A stretch of DNA of 51,336 nucleotides from Candidatus Sulfotelmatobacter sp. (GTDB lineage Bacteria; Acidobacteriota; Terriglobia; Terriglobales; Acidobacteriaceae): positions 1-51,336 of the forward strand of contig JASHNX010000078.1 of the NCBI GenBank assembly GCA_030041415.1, given 5' to 3'. Shown here piece after piece: positions 34,442 through 43,849 of this stretch. Numbering within the stretch: the first letter of the stretch is position 1; the number at the start of each line of letters is the position of its first letter. The notes under the pieces are model-generated. The model saw only the letters and a list, made by a program, of their open reading frames with translations, ran no database searches and was not told where the DNA came from. The position numbers and the translations under genes were made by a program.

Positions 34442-35329
34442 ATGAATCTCCGAAGCCAACTTCGAGCGCTCCTCATTCGCGCGGCCGTTCTAGTTCGAGC
34501 CGATGAGGCGGCCCTGCGCATTCAGTGCCGCCGCGCTCGGGGAGTTGTCGTGGCGATTCACGAAACCCCAGCGGTGTTCGAGGGTCAATTCCGCGCCCAA
34601 CTTGAATGGGCATCGCGGCATTTCGCGATTTCCAGCTTGAACACCTTCATTCAGCGGTTGCGAGCCCCAGGAGGGGATCCTGAATCGAAGCCTCCAGTTC
34701 TCTTTACTTTTGATGACGGCAGAGAGAGCAACTGTCGAGTCGCGGCACCCCTGCTCGAATCTTTTGGAGGACGGGGCGTGTTTTTCATTGTGCCGGCTTT
34801 CGCCGAGTGCTCTCCCTCGAAGGCTTTTGATTTTTATCGTATGAGGATCGATCCCCATGCCGCGCCGAGCGACGAGAATGGCAAAGACTGGAAGCCGATG
34901 ACTTCCGCGCAAATCGCAGAACTGGCGGCTCGAGGACACGCAATCGGCAACCACACGCTAACCCACTCACGTTTGGCAGGACTTCCGCCTGAAGAGTTGG
35001 AACACGAGATCGCCGATAGCGCCCGCAAGCTGGAGTCGTGGACGAACCAACCCGTCGAATCCTTCGCCTGGACGTTCGGATGGGATTCAGTCGATGCGAG
35101 CGCCCTCCGAGTCATTCAGCGGCATCATAAATTTTGTTTTGCCCCCTGCGCGGGAACGATCGATTTCGATCGCGGATTGCCGACTATATTTTGGCGGCGG
35201 GAGATCGAAGTGAATTACCCGCCGGCAGAATATAGGTTTCTCTATTCGGGTCTTGCCGATCCCTGGTGGAGCACGCGTCGCTGGCATCTTCGTAAAATGC
35301 TGCAACTGTCCAATGCAAATCAAACGTAG
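34442..35329 (+). CDS. Polysaccharide deacetylase (NodB-type, CE4)
   Basis: 295 residues. NodB homology domain with the first acidic motif FTFDDGRESN (Asp91, Asp92) and the metal-ligand motif GNHTLTHSRL (His171, His175), followed by EIADSARKLESW and SFAWTFGWD. CE4 enzymes remove N- or O-acetyl groups from sugars with a divalent metal. There is no clear signal peptide; the first 15 residues are only mildly hydrophobic, so it may work on lipid-linked precursors at the inner membrane. GGAG lies 8 bases before the ATG at 34442; longer upstream frames lack support. Confidence 0.9.
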   Translation: MNLRSQLRALLIRAAVLVRADEAALRIQCRRARGVVVAIHETPAVFEGQFRAQLEWASRHFAISSLNTFIQRLRAPGGDPESKPPVLFTFDDGRESNCRVAAPLLESFGGRGVFFIVPAFAECSPSKAFDFYRMRIDPHAAPSDENGKDWKPMTSAQIAELAARGHAIGNHTLTHSRLAGLPPEELEHEIADSARKLESWTNQPVESFAWTFGWDSVDASALRVIQRHHKFCFAPCAGTIDFDRGLPTIFWRREIEVNYPPAEYRFLYSGLADPWWSTRRWHLRKMLQLSNANQT

Positions 35330-35344
35330 AACCAAAGCCGCAGA

Positions 35345-36529
35345 ATGATTCGGATTTTCATCAACGGTCTCGCCGCCACCGCCGGAGGAGGCCTCACCTA
35401 CCTTCGCAATGTTCTTCCCCGGATGGCCAATCGGCATGACCTCTGCGCAACGGTGCTCCTGAGCGATGTGTTGGCTGATGAGTTTTATGATTCGCCCGGC
35501 ATCACGATTTTGCGGTCGGATCGCACCGCAGGGACGGCCGCAAGATTCTTTTACGAGCAATATGAAGTTCCCCGCATGATTCGGCGTGCCGGTGCCGATG
35601 TTCTGCTTTCACCGGGAAACTTCGCGATTTTTTGCTCGCCGGTTCCGCAAATCCTGCTCAGCGGCAACGCGCTCTACATTTCTGGCGATTTTACGCGCGA
35701 TTTGCGCGAGCGTGGCGACTATGGCTTGTGGCTGGATAATGCGGTGAAGGCGAAACTCGCGGCGTGGTCAGTAATGCAGGCCGACTGCACCGTCGCTCCC
35801 ACCGTGGCTTTCGCTGGGCAACTGCGTGAATGGACCGGGAAGGATGTTCTAGCCATTCATCACGGATTCGATCGCGAATCGTTTTTTCGTGACCAGGCGC
35901 GCTTGCCGGCGCCGATGGAGCAAAAGCTTGCCGCCACAGATGGCGCTCTTCGGCTTCTGCTGGTCAGCCACTACAACTACTATCGTAACTTCGAGACGCT
36001 AATTCGCGCTATAGCAGTTTTGAAGAACAGACTGCGTCCCCGGCGAGTTCGTCTGATTCTCACGTGTACTCTCAACTCCAGCGATAATCCGGGAAGCTAC
36101 AGGGCCGAGTCGGCTGCGGCGTTGATCCGAAACCTCGGCGTCTCGAGCGAAGTGGTTGAATTGGGCGCCATTCCCTACCACTCCGTTCACCACATTTATC
36201 GGGCGTGCGACATGTACGTCACGGCTGCCTATGCCGAAACGTTCGCCCATCCTTTAGTCGAAGCGATGGCCAGCGGGGTTCCGGTGATCGCTTCCGACTT
36301 GGCCGTACATCGCGAAATCTGCGGAGATGCCGCTGCTTACTTTCCGCGCTTTTCAGCCGAGGCTCTGGCCGAAAGTGTCATGCGGATTAGTCAGTCGGAG
36401 GAACGGTCCTCAGCCATGCGTGCAGCAGGACTATTGCGCTCGCGCGACTTCAGCTGGGACAAGCATGTCGAGGAATTGTTGCTCATCGCCCACCGTCTGG
36501 CCAACACGCGTCAGCCGCGCGCAAGGTAA
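35345..36529 (+). CDS. Glycosyltransferase family 4 protein
   Basis: 394 residues, GT-B fold. IRIFINGLAATAGGGLTYLRNVLP at the N-terminus is the glycine-rich acceptor-domain start common in GT4 mannosyl- and rhamnosyltransferases. The donor domain has LLLVSHYNYYRNFETLI, VVELGAIPYHSVHHIYRACD, and AETFAHPLVEAMASGVP with the two Glu of EX7E. It begins 15 bases after the deacetylase and is followed by a 163-base gap. Donor and linkage unknown. Confidence 0.9.
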   Translation: MIRIFINGLAATAGGGLTYLRNVLPRMANRHDLCATVLLSDVLADEFYDSPGITILRSDRTAGTAARFFYEQYEVPRMIRRAGADVLLSPGNFAIFCSPVPQILLSGNALYISGDFTRDLRERGDYGLWLDNAVKAKLAAWSVMQADCTVAPTVAFAGQLREWTGKDVLAIHHGFDRESFFRDQARLPAPMEQKLAATDGALRLLLVSHYNYYRNFETLIRAIAVLKNRLRPRRVRLILTCTLNSSDNPGSYRAESAAALIRNLGVSSEVVELGAIPYHSVHHIYRACDMYVTAAYAETFAHPLVEAMASGVPVIASDLAVHREICGDAAAYFPRFSAEALAESVMRISQSEERSSAMRAAGLLRSRDFSWDKHVEELLLIAHRLANTRQPRAR

Positions 36530-36692
36530 GGGTCATATCGAATCGCCCAGCGAGGCTGCGTCCAGAAACGCCATTTCTCGGTTTTTCAAAATCAGAAAAT
36601 CGGTTGGCGTGGAATCTTTCTGGATACTAGCTGTCTGCTGAACTGCTGCGGTTATCCACCAGGACTCACGTTAATATTTCTGCAATTGATCC

Positions 36693-37595
36693 ATGGCAGC
36701 ATTGGATGAATTCGTCGCATCGCCAGTCGTTCGCGCCGCGGGGGTGATTCCAGTCAGCGTGATTATTGCGGTGCGCAACGAAGCTCACAACCTGCCTCGC
36801 TGCCTTGAGTCGTTGCACGATTTCGGCGAAGTCCACGTGGTCGATTCCCAGAGCACCGACGATACGGTTGAAATTGCGCGCTCCTGGGGCGCCAACGTTG
36901 CTCAGTTTTATTATCGTGGCGGATGGCCCAAAAAACGCCAGTGGGCTATCGATACGCTGCCCCTTGCCTACAACTGGATCCTTCTGCTCGATGCCGACGA
37001 ATGTCTCACTCCCGAACTGGCATCCGAAATCCAGACCGCGATTCAGGACCCGCGCTTCGACGGCTACCACGTTGCCCTATGCATTTATTTTCTTGGACGC
37101 CAACTCCGTCACAGTGGCGCCACTTTTCGAAAGTTGTCATTATTCCGCCGCGGCAAAGGACGTTTCGAATGCCGGCTGAAAGAACAGGATGCTTCCATGG
37201 CCGACATGGAAGTTCACGAGCATGTGGTCGTGGAGGGTCGCAGCGCACACCTGAAATGTCCGCTGCTGCATCACAACGTGAACTCGCTCTCTCAGTACAT
37301 CCGCAAACACGACGTTTATTCCAACTGGGAAGCGAAGGTATGGCTCAATGGCAATACCGATGAGTTGCGACCCTCGCTCACTGGAACGCAGGCGCAGCGC
37401 CGGCGCTGGCTTCGCCGGAGATTCTTTACCTGGCCCGGTTCGTCGCTGGCATTATTCCTTTACAAGTACGTATTCCGCCTGGGATTTCTCGATGGTGTTC
37501 CCGGCTTGATTTACTGCTGCTTTCAGGGCATCCAATTTTTTCACATCAAAGCCAAAATCTACGAACTAGAGCATGCATCGGAGGCAGGGCGCTGA
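36693..37595 (+). CDS. Glycosyltransferase family 2 protein (WaaE/KdtX-like)
   Basis: 300 residues, GT-A fold. VSVIIAVRNEAHNLPRCLESL, VHVVDSQSTDDTVEIA, WILLLDADECLTPEL with the DxD-type motif, then RKLSLFRRGKGRFE and EHVVVEGRSAHLKCPLLHHN. The C-terminal region has a hydrophobic stretch (SLALFLYKYVFRLGFLDGVPGLIYC) that may sit in the membrane interface. The layout resembles WaaE/KdtX-type beta-glucosyltransferases. The AsnB-like gene starts directly after its stop. Confidence 0.9.
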   Translation: MAALDEFVASPVVRAAGVIPVSVIIAVRNEAHNLPRCLESLHDFGEVHVVDSQSTDDTVEIARSWGANVAQFYYRGGWPKKRQWAIDTLPLAYNWILLLDADECLTPELASEIQTAIQDPRFDGYHVALCIYFLGRQLRHSGATFRKLSLFRRGKGRFECRLKEQDASMADMEVHEHVVVEGRSAHLKCPLLHHNVNSLSQYIRKHDVYSNWEAKVWLNGNTDELRPSLTGTQAQRRRWLRRRFFTWPGSSLALFLYKYVFRLGFLDGVPGLIYCCFQGIQFFHIKAKIYELEHASEAGR

Positions 37596-39602
37596 ATGTG
37601 CGGCATCGCCGGACTTGCGAACTGGGGTAGCAGGGAAGTGCTGGCGCGCATGACGCAGGTCCAGGCACACCGCGGACCTGACGATTCCGGCCTATGGGAA
37701 CGCAGATTCCCCGATGACTCTTACATTGGCCTTGCCAGCCGCCGCCTCGCCATTCTCGATCTTTCGGCTGATGGCCACATGCCGATGCGCAACGAAGACG
37801 GCACGCTGTGGATTACCTACAACGGCGAAATCTACAACTTTGCCGAGCTCCGGCGCGAACTCGAAAACTCGGGGCACCACTTTCGCTCGCAAACTGATAC
37901 TGAAGTCATCCTTCACCTTTACGAACGGGAAGGCGCAGAGTGCGTTCGTCGGCTTAACGGCATGTTCGCGTTTTGCATCTGCGATCTGCGCTCCGGATGT
38001 CCACAGTTGTTCCTGGCTCGGGATCATTTCGGCGTCAAGCCGCTCTACTACATTCAGCGCGGAAACAAGCTGGCATTCGCTTCCGAAGCAAAGGCTCTGC
38101 TGCAGTTGCCGGAGGTCGACGCCGAAATCGATCTCGCAGCACTGCATCAATACTTGACGTTTCTCTGGGTTCCCGAACCCAAAACGATGTTCCAGGAGAT
38201 ACACAAGCTTCCCGCCGGGTATTGCGCTACATTCCGCGATGGAGAATTGAAGCTGCATCAATATTGGGATCTCACATTTCCGGACGCGGATTCGAACTTT
38301 GCAGAGCCGGAATCCGATCCGGGCAATCGTCGAAAGATCGAAGAACTTCGCGAGCGTTTTCGCCTTTCCGTGCAGCAACAAATGGTGAGCGACGTTCCCG
38401 TCGGCGCGTTTCTTAGCGCCGGACTCGATTCGTCGAGCATCGTCGCCATGATGTGCCGTGCGACAAATCAAACCGTTCGCACCTACACCATTACTTTTCC
38501 CCGCAAGTATCGAGTCGGCGAAAACACTCTCGATAATCCCGACGTGCCCGCCCGCTTGGCGCGGCATCTCGGCTGCGAAAATCAGCAGATTGTGGTCGAG
38601 CCCGACGTAGCCGATCTGTTGCCGCGTCTTATCTGGCACATGGATGAGCCCGTCGCCGATCCCGCCCTCATCACGGCGTTTCTCGTTTGCCGTGAAGCGC
38701 GTAAGCAATCGACTGTTCTGCTTTCTGGCGTCGGCGGAGACGAACTCTTTGCTGGCTATCGCAAGCACATCGCGCATCACTGGTCACAGGCCTACAGGCG
38801 ACTGCCGGCTACCTTGCGGAGCGTGATCACTTCGGGCATTGACGCGTTGCCGGGCTTTCGAGGAACTGGACTGAAAGGGAGCGCGCGATTGGCCAAGAAA
38901 ATGGCTCGCAGCGCATCACTTGAACCGCGGGAAAGCTTCATCCGCAACTGCACGTATCTCGATGAAGAACAAAAGCAGAACCTGTACACCGACTGGCTGA
39001 GGGACGAGCTTGGCGACTCGGACCCCGCCGCAAGTCATCACGCCGCCTTCGAAGCAGTGAATCATGCGGATTTTTTGAACCAGATGCTTTATCTCGATAC
39101 CAAGATTTTTATGGCGGGCCTGAATCTGAACTACAACGACAAGATGAGCATGGCTTCGTCCGTCGAAGTGCGCGTGCCATTTCTCGACCGCGGACTCGCC
39201 GAGTTTGCGGCGTGGAATATTCCGCCCACTCTGAAACTCAAAGGTTTTCTCTGGCCCACGACCAAGCATATTTTTCGAGAAGCCATGCGTGACGTGCTTC
39301 CCGCCGAAGTTCTGCGTCAACCGAAAGCGGGATTCGCCGCTCCCGTCGATTACTGGCTCGCCCACGACTTGCGCGAACTGGTCGATGATCTTCTTTCCGA
39401 GACAAGCATCGCGAAGCGAAATCTATTTCGCCCGCAGCAGGTTCGCCGTTTTATTGAAGAGCATCGTCGCGGAGTTGAAGATTGGTCGATGCAGATCTGG
39501 CAGTTTCTCACGCTGGAGTACTGGATGCGAACGTTCATTGATAGCTCTGCGCACAGGACTGCGGAAACATCCGGCAATTTTGTCGAGGCAGCTACGGCAT
39601 GA
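37596..39602 (+). CDS. asnB: Asparagine synthase-like glutamine amidotransferase
   Basis: 668 residues. N-terminal class II glutaminase domain with nucleophile Cys2 (MCGIAGLANWG), AHRGPDDSG, YNGEIYNFAELR and DTEVILHLYE. The C-terminal ATP-pyrophosphatase domain has FLSAGLDSSSIV (SGGLDSS variant) and LLSGVGGDELFAGYRKH. In glycan loci such enzymes (for example WbpS) amidate uronic acids rather than aspartate. The presence of a UDP-HexNAc 6-dehydrogenase, a formyltransferase and a heparinase-family protein in the window supports an acidic-sugar amide here, as inference. The start abuts the GT2 stop; ATGA overlap with the next gene. The symbol reflects the family only. Confidence 0.9.
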   Translation: MCGIAGLANWGSREVLARMTQVQAHRGPDDSGLWERRFPDDSYIGLASRRLAILDLSADGHMPMRNEDGTLWITYNGEIYNFAELRRELENSGHHFRSQTDTEVILHLYEREGAECVRRLNGMFAFCICDLRSGCPQLFLARDHFGVKPLYYIQRGNKLAFASEAKALLQLPEVDAEIDLAALHQYLTFLWVPEPKTMFQEIHKLPAGYCATFRDGELKLHQYWDLTFPDADSNFAEPESDPGNRRKIEELRERFRLSVQQQMVSDVPVGAFLSAGLDSSSIVAMMCRATNQTVRTYTITFPRKYRVGENTLDNPDVPARLARHLGCENQQIVVEPDVADLLPRLIWHMDEPVADPALITAFLVCREARKQSTVLLSGVGGDELFAGYRKHIAHHWSQAYRRLPATLRSVITSGIDALPGFRGTGLKGSARLAKKMARSASLEPRESFIRNCTYLDEEQKQNLYTDWLRDELGDSDPAASHHAAFEAVNHADFLNQMLYLDTKIFMAGLNLNYNDKMSMASSVEVRVPFLDRGLAEFAAWNIPPTLKLKGFLWPTTKHIFREAMRDVLPAEVLRQPKAGFAAPVDYWLAHDLRELVDDLLSETSIAKRNLFRPQQVRRFIEEHRRGVEDWSMQIWQFLTLEYWMRTFIDSSAHRTAETSGNFVEAATA

Positions 39603-40858
39603 TGATGCAGGGCAGCAAAGCCTGGCCGGCTGTGAAGGATGCTGCCGGCTTGTTGCGCGCTCCGCAACGTACGCTTCCCTTGATTCGCGCGCTCGTCTCC
39701 GATGCAGCCGGTATTTGCTTCGCGCAGCCTCATCTTTACTCGTACTCAAAAACCAGGCGCAGTACGGAAGCTACGCTGGAAGCCCTCCTGCGCTGGATTT
39801 TTGATGCTCAGCGTTCCGATGGCGGCATCGCCGCTTATTACAGCCTGCTCTCTGGATATTCTTCATCCTATCCCGAAGTCACTGGCTATCTCATCCCGAC
39901 CTTATACGATTTTGCTCGCGAATTTCCCGATCGTGCTGTCGCAAGCGAAGCAGCCTCTGCCGCCGCGCGTGCGACGGATTGGCTTCTTGAACTGCAAATG
40001 CCGGGCGGGGCATTTCCCGGTGGCGTGCGAGCTGTTCCGTCTCAGCCCTCGATCTTCAACAGCGGCCAGATTCTGCACGGGCTGATTCGCGCTCATTCTG
40101 AAACTGACGATTCGGAGATCTACCGCGCTGCCGTGCGCGCCGGCGACTGGTTAGTTGAAATGCAGCAACCGGATGGATCCTGGTCGGGACCCGGCGCCTA
40201 TCAATCTGCAGCCCACGTCTACTACAGCATGGTCGCCTGGCCGCTGGCTTTGCTTTCGCAAGAAACTGGAGACTCCCGCTACCGCGATTCCGCCGAGAAA
40301 AATCTTGACTGGGTGCTTTCACGCTTTCGGCCCAATGGATGGATCTCCGGCATCAATCTTCAAGGACATCCCGATTATCTGCATTTCATCGCTTACGCTC
40401 TGCAGGGAGCGCTGGAATGCGCAGCGCTCTTACAAAGAAATGACGCAGTTGAGGTAGTTGCGAACCCAGCCTGGATTCTTCTCCGACAGTTCGAGACGAA
40501 CAAATTTCTCTCTGGCGCCTATGACGGCAGTTTCACCAATGGTCATCGTTTCGTCTGCCTCACCGGCAATGCGCAGGTGTCTTACGTTTGGCTGCGGTTG
40601 TTTGAAATTACCGGCGACCTCCGCTATCTCAACGCCGCGCTGAAGATGAACGAGATGGTGAAAGATAGGATTCCAGTGCAAGGCAAGCCGGGAATTGTTG
40701 GCGGACTGGCCGGTTCTTATCCCATCTGGGGCTGTTACCAGCCCTTACGCTACATCAGTTGGGGATGCAAGTTCTTCGCCGACGCCCTTCTGCTTGAGCA
40801 GGGCGTTAAGCGCTCTTTCGATTCGTCCTTAGTCGGGGCCCTCGCATGCGCATCGTGA
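39599..40858 (+). CDS. Alpha/alpha-toroid protein of unknown function
   Basis: 419 residues, no signal peptide. Repeated helical hairpins with conserved aromatic and glycine turns: WIFDAQRSDGGIAAYYS, WLLELQMPGGAFPGG, WLVEMQQPDGSWSGPG, WVLSRFRPNGWISG. The Q-x-P-D/G-G-S-W pattern is shared with squalene/terpenoid cyclases and with six-hairpin polysaccharide lyases and epimerases. The DxDD motif of cyclases is absent, so a sugar-directed lyase, epimerase or binding role is more likely than terpene chemistry. It is coupled to the AsnB-like gene by an ATGA overlap and to the formyltransferase downstream by a 13-base overlap. No function is claimed. Confidence 0.72.
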   Translation: MMMQGSKAWPAVKDAAGLLRAPQRTLPLIRALVSDAAGICFAQPHLYSYSKTRRSTEATLEALLRWIFDAQRSDGGIAAYYSLLSGYSSSYPEVTGYLIPTLYDFAREFPDRAVASEAASAAARATDWLLELQMPGGAFPGGVRAVPSQPSIFNSGQILHGLIRAHSETDDSEIYRAAVRAGDWLVEMQQPDGSWSGPGAYQSAAHVYYSMVAWPLALLSQETGDSRYRDSAEKNLDWVLSRFRPNGWISGINLQGHPDYLHFIAYALQGALECAALLQRNDAVEVVANPAWILLRQFETNKFLSGAYDGSFTNGHRFVCLTGNAQVSYVWLRLFEITGDLRYLNAALKMNEMVKDRIPVQGKPGIVGGLAGSYPIWGCYQPLRYISWGCKFFADALLLEQGVKRSFDSSLVGALACAS

Positions 40859-41685
40859 TGCTGTGCTCCAGCGTGTACAGCGAAACCGCTTGTGCTGTGG
40901 CGGTGCGTCTCGCCGACATGGGATGCACTCCCGCCGGTGCTCTTTCAGTCTCTACCTTCAATCGCGGCACTCTGCTGCGCAAGCTCGGCCAATGGGGCGT
41001 AAAGCGCGTCGCGAATTATGCCCGCACAAAACTGTCTTCGAGAAACACCTCTAAGCCGGGTCGCATACAGAACGAACATCTGGAACCCTGGCTCACGCGC
41101 CGCCACGCCGTTTTCCAGAATCTGAACCAGGTCGCCAATGTTTACAGGTTTCCAGTAGCAATCACGCAAGATCAAAATTCTCCGCGTGCCATCGCAGCTC
41201 TCAAAGCGTGGTCTCCTGATCTGATCGTTTTTACCGGAGGCAACATTTTGCGAAGGGAAATTCTAGGCGTGCCGAGCCTCGGGGTGCTGAACGTTCATCT
41301 CGGTATGCTGCCGGAAATCCGCGGCATGAGCAGCCCGGAGTGGTCTCTGTTAAACGGCGTGCCCGTTGGGATCACCCTTCATTTCATGGACTCCGGGATC
41401 GACACGGGCCCAATTTTGCGGAAATACGAATTTCCCGATCTTGCGCACTGCGACTCGCTTGCCGACCTGCGCCATCGCCTGATCGCCTTCGGTGTCGAAA
41501 AGCTCGGCGATGTTGTGGCTGCGCTCGACCGGGGAACCATAATGAGCACTCCGCAATGCGATCGGAACAGCGCGAGCCGCGGCGATAATCAATATTTCGT
41601 GATGCACGATTGGTTGCAGGAGCGCGCAGCGACGCTACTGGCACAGCCTCTCCGGCAGCCAGTCTCGGAGACAGTTCATGGGTAA
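40846..41685 (+). CDS. Sugar N-formyltransferase-like protein
   Basis: 279 residues. Formyl_trans_N fold with the catalytic triad Asn133 (GGNIL), His151 (NVHLGMLPEIRG) and Asp186 (DSGIDTGPIL). The length and the absence of an OB-type C-terminal domain separate it from Met-tRNA formyltransferase. It also lacks the short GART layout of PurN. It is expected to use N10-formyl-tetrahydrofolate to N-formylate an amino sugar, a known modification in O-antigens. It overlaps the toroid gene upstream and the heparinase-family gene downstream (8 bases), so it acts in the same pathway. Confidence 0.85.
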   Translation: MRIVMLCSSVYSETACAVAVRLADMGCTPAGALSVSTFNRGTLLRKLGQWGVKRVANYARTKLSSRNTSKPGRIQNEHLEPWLTRRHAVFQNLNQVANVYRFPVAITQDQNSPRAIAALKAWSPDLIVFTGGNILRREILGVPSLGVLNVHLGMLPEIRGMSSPEWSLLNGVPVGITLHFMDSGIDTGPILRKYEFPDLAHCDSLADLRHRLIAFGVEKLGDVVAALDRGTIMSTPQCDRNSASRGDNQYFVMHDWLQERAATLLAQPLRQPVSETVHG

Positions 41686-43849
41686 ACTCGGAGCTGCATT
41701 GCAAGTGAGCCGCACCTTCGGTGTGCGCCACGGCATGCTGCGTCTTGAGTACGAGTTCGAGCGCGGCAGCGGCTTGATGGCCCGGCGCATGCGCTCGGTC
41801 GAGGGGTGGCAAGCATGGGAACTGAAGCGCGTTGCTCCCGGCATCTCGTCGGAAGTATTGCTCCAAGAGCGCCGCGATGGAACCCGCAAGTTTTTCTTTC
41901 GGGATGGCCGATCAGTGGGGTCGGAGATCAAGCAGATCCTGAGTCCTGAGGAAGTGAGCTCGATTCTTGTTGAAGCGGAGAGCATCGTCGCCGGCAAGTT
42001 GCCATTTTTTGGCAATCTTTCTTATGACTGCGGAGTTCCTCCGCGCTGGTTCGAGAACCCGGCAACCGGACAAGCGGTTTCGCCGCGCCAGCCGTGGACG
42101 CGAATGCGTTTCGCTTCGCCCGCGTACGGCGATCTGAAATTTATTCTCGAACCTTCGAGATTTCTCTTTGCCTACGCGCTTGTTCGCGCTTATGCCCTCA
42201 CTTCCGACGAACGCTTTCCTGAGACCTTCTGGCGCTTTCTTGAGGATTGGGCCGCGCATAGCCCGCCAATGACCGGTCCGCTGTGGATCTGCGGCCAGGA
42301 GTGTTCTCTGCGCATTCTTGCGTGGTCGTTCGCTCTGCATGGATTTATTCATTCGCCCGCCACCACGCCCCAGCGCGTCGCATTGCTTTTCTCCATGATT
42401 GCCTCGCATGCCTGGCGCACGGCACAGACCATTCCTTATGCGCGGTCGCAGCGCAGCAATCACTTGGTTAGCGAAGCCGTCGGCTTGTGGACTGCGGGCA
42501 CCTTCTATCCCGAGCTCAGTGCAGCATCGCGATGGCAACGTCTTGGCGCACGGCTTCTACGCGAAGCTGTGGTTGATCAGATCGCGCCTGAGGGAGCTTC
42601 CCATCAGCATTCGTTCAATTACCAGCGCATGATTTTGCATCTGCTGCTCTGGACGTTGCGTCTCGCCGAAATTAATAATGCCGACCTGCATGAGGATATT
42701 CACTTGCGTGCGGAAGCCGCATTCGACTTTCTCCGCACCTGGGTCGATCCTGCCAGCGGCTCGGTTCCGAATTATGGATCGAACGATGGCAGTCATATCC
42801 TTCCACTCGCCACTGACGATTACCGCGATTACCGTCCCTTGTTGCAGCTAGGTGCTTCGGTTCTCAATCGCCCCGCTCTGCCGCCTGGAAGTCGCGATGA
42901 GGCCGCGCTCTGGTTCGGCTTGAAACCAATTGCGTCAGCCTCTATGCCGGCTCTGAATCCTGTTCCCGAAGCCGGCTATTTCCGGCTCGGCGACGAAGAT
43001 TCATGGGCCTTCATTCGGGCTGGCGCTTACCAGCGCCGCCCCTTTCAATGCGATCAACTGCACGTCGATCTGTGGTGGCGGGGACTGAATCTCGCTCGCG
43101 ATGCGGGAACGCATCTCTACAACGGTCCCGCGCCGTGGGACAACGCGTTTACCAGCACCGCCGTTCACAATACGGTGAGTGTTGATGGCGGCGACCAGAT
43201 GACCCGCGCCGGCCGTTTTCTCTGGCTCGATTGGGCGCAAGCCTCCGGCCGCATATTGGATTCAAGTTCTATCCACCGTGGCATTTTCGAAGGCGAGCAC
43301 AACGGCTACAGAAATCTTGGCATAACGCATCGCCGCCGGGTTCAGCGACTCGGCCGTATCGGCTGGCTGATCCTCGACGAACTGAGCGGGACCGGTGAGC
43401 ATGAATTGCGCTTGCACTGGCTTACGCCTGATTTGCCTTACCGGTTCCAGGAATCGCCGTTCGAGGTTGTGTTCACCCGCGGCGAATCACAGATCTGCTG
43501 GAACTTCTTCGCCAGCGTTCCATCTCAAGCCGCCATGGTTCGCGCGGGCACGCTCATTGAGCGAAGTTCGAACTTTGAGATCAGCGATTGCGATAGAAGG
43601 CTGCTCGGATACGAGGCGCCAACCTATGGCGATCTGCGCACGGCGGTTTCTCTTCTTTGCCAGACTCGGTCGCGGCTGCCGGTTCGATTCGTAACGCTGG
43701 TTCGCATGGGCAGTAGGCACGACGCTGAACCGATCAATTTTGAAGCAATCTCCCCTGCTAAGCTCGCACGGACAAGTCTCCACAATACAGACCTCGACGA
43801 AACAAATTTCGAAATCAAGCTTCAGTTGAAGGGGTTCGAACCGGCATGA
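41678..43849 (+). CDS. Heparinase II/III family protein
   Basis: 723 residues. An N-terminal alpha/alpha toroid (about 100-420) is followed by a beta-sandwich heparinase II/III-like domain (about 440-720). The candidate catalytic centre is EGASHQHSFNYQRM (His309, His311, Tyr315), together with PNYGSNDGSH and HNTVSVDGGDQM of the C-terminal domain. Family members cleave uronic acid-containing polysaccharides by beta-elimination. No signal peptide is seen, so it may act inside the cell, or it may have become a modifying enzyme of the biosynthetic route. It is placed between the formyltransferase and the bi-domain oxidoreductase with ATGA overlap. Confidence 0.88.
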   Translation: MGKLGAALQVSRTFGVRHGMLRLEYEFERGSGLMARRMRSVEGWQAWELKRVAPGISSEVLLQERRDGTRKFFFRDGRSVGSEIKQILSPEEVSSILVEAESIVAGKLPFFGNLSYDCGVPPRWFENPATGQAVSPRQPWTRMRFASPAYGDLKFILEPSRFLFAYALVRAYALTSDERFPETFWRFLEDWAAHSPPMTGPLWICGQECSLRILAWSFALHGFIHSPATTPQRVALLFSMIASHAWRTAQTIPYARSQRSNHLVSEAVGLWTAGTFYPELSAASRWQRLGARLLREAVVDQIAPEGASHQHSFNYQRMILHLLLWTLRLAEINNADLHEDIHLRAEAAFDFLRTWVDPASGSVPNYGSNDGSHILPLATDDYRDYRPLLQLGASVLNRPALPPGSRDEAALWFGLKPIASASMPALNPVPEAGYFRLGDEDSWAFIRAGAYQRRPFQCDQLHVDLWWRGLNLARDAGTHLYNGPAPWDNAFTSTAVHNTVSVDGGDQMTRAGRFLWLDWAQASGRILDSSSIHRGIFEGEHNGYRNLGITHRRRVQRLGRIGWLILDELSGTGEHELRLHWLTPDLPYRFQESPFEVVFTRGESQICWNFFASVPSQAAMVRAGTLIERSSNFEISDCDRRLLGYEAPTYGDLRTAVSLLCQTRSRLPVRFVTLVRMGSRHDAEPINFEAISPAKLARTSLHNTDLDETNFEIKLQLKGFEPA

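Noticed and set aside
37692-38780. A 362-codon open frame on the minus strand inside the asparagine synthase-like gene
   Set aside because: Antisense of well-conserved glutaminase and synthetase motifs; composition is that of a shadow frame.
39599-40858. Toroid protein as a squalene or terpene cyclase
   Set aside because: Only the helical-repeat pattern is shared; the DxDD catalytic motif is missing and the neighbourhood is purely glycan-related.
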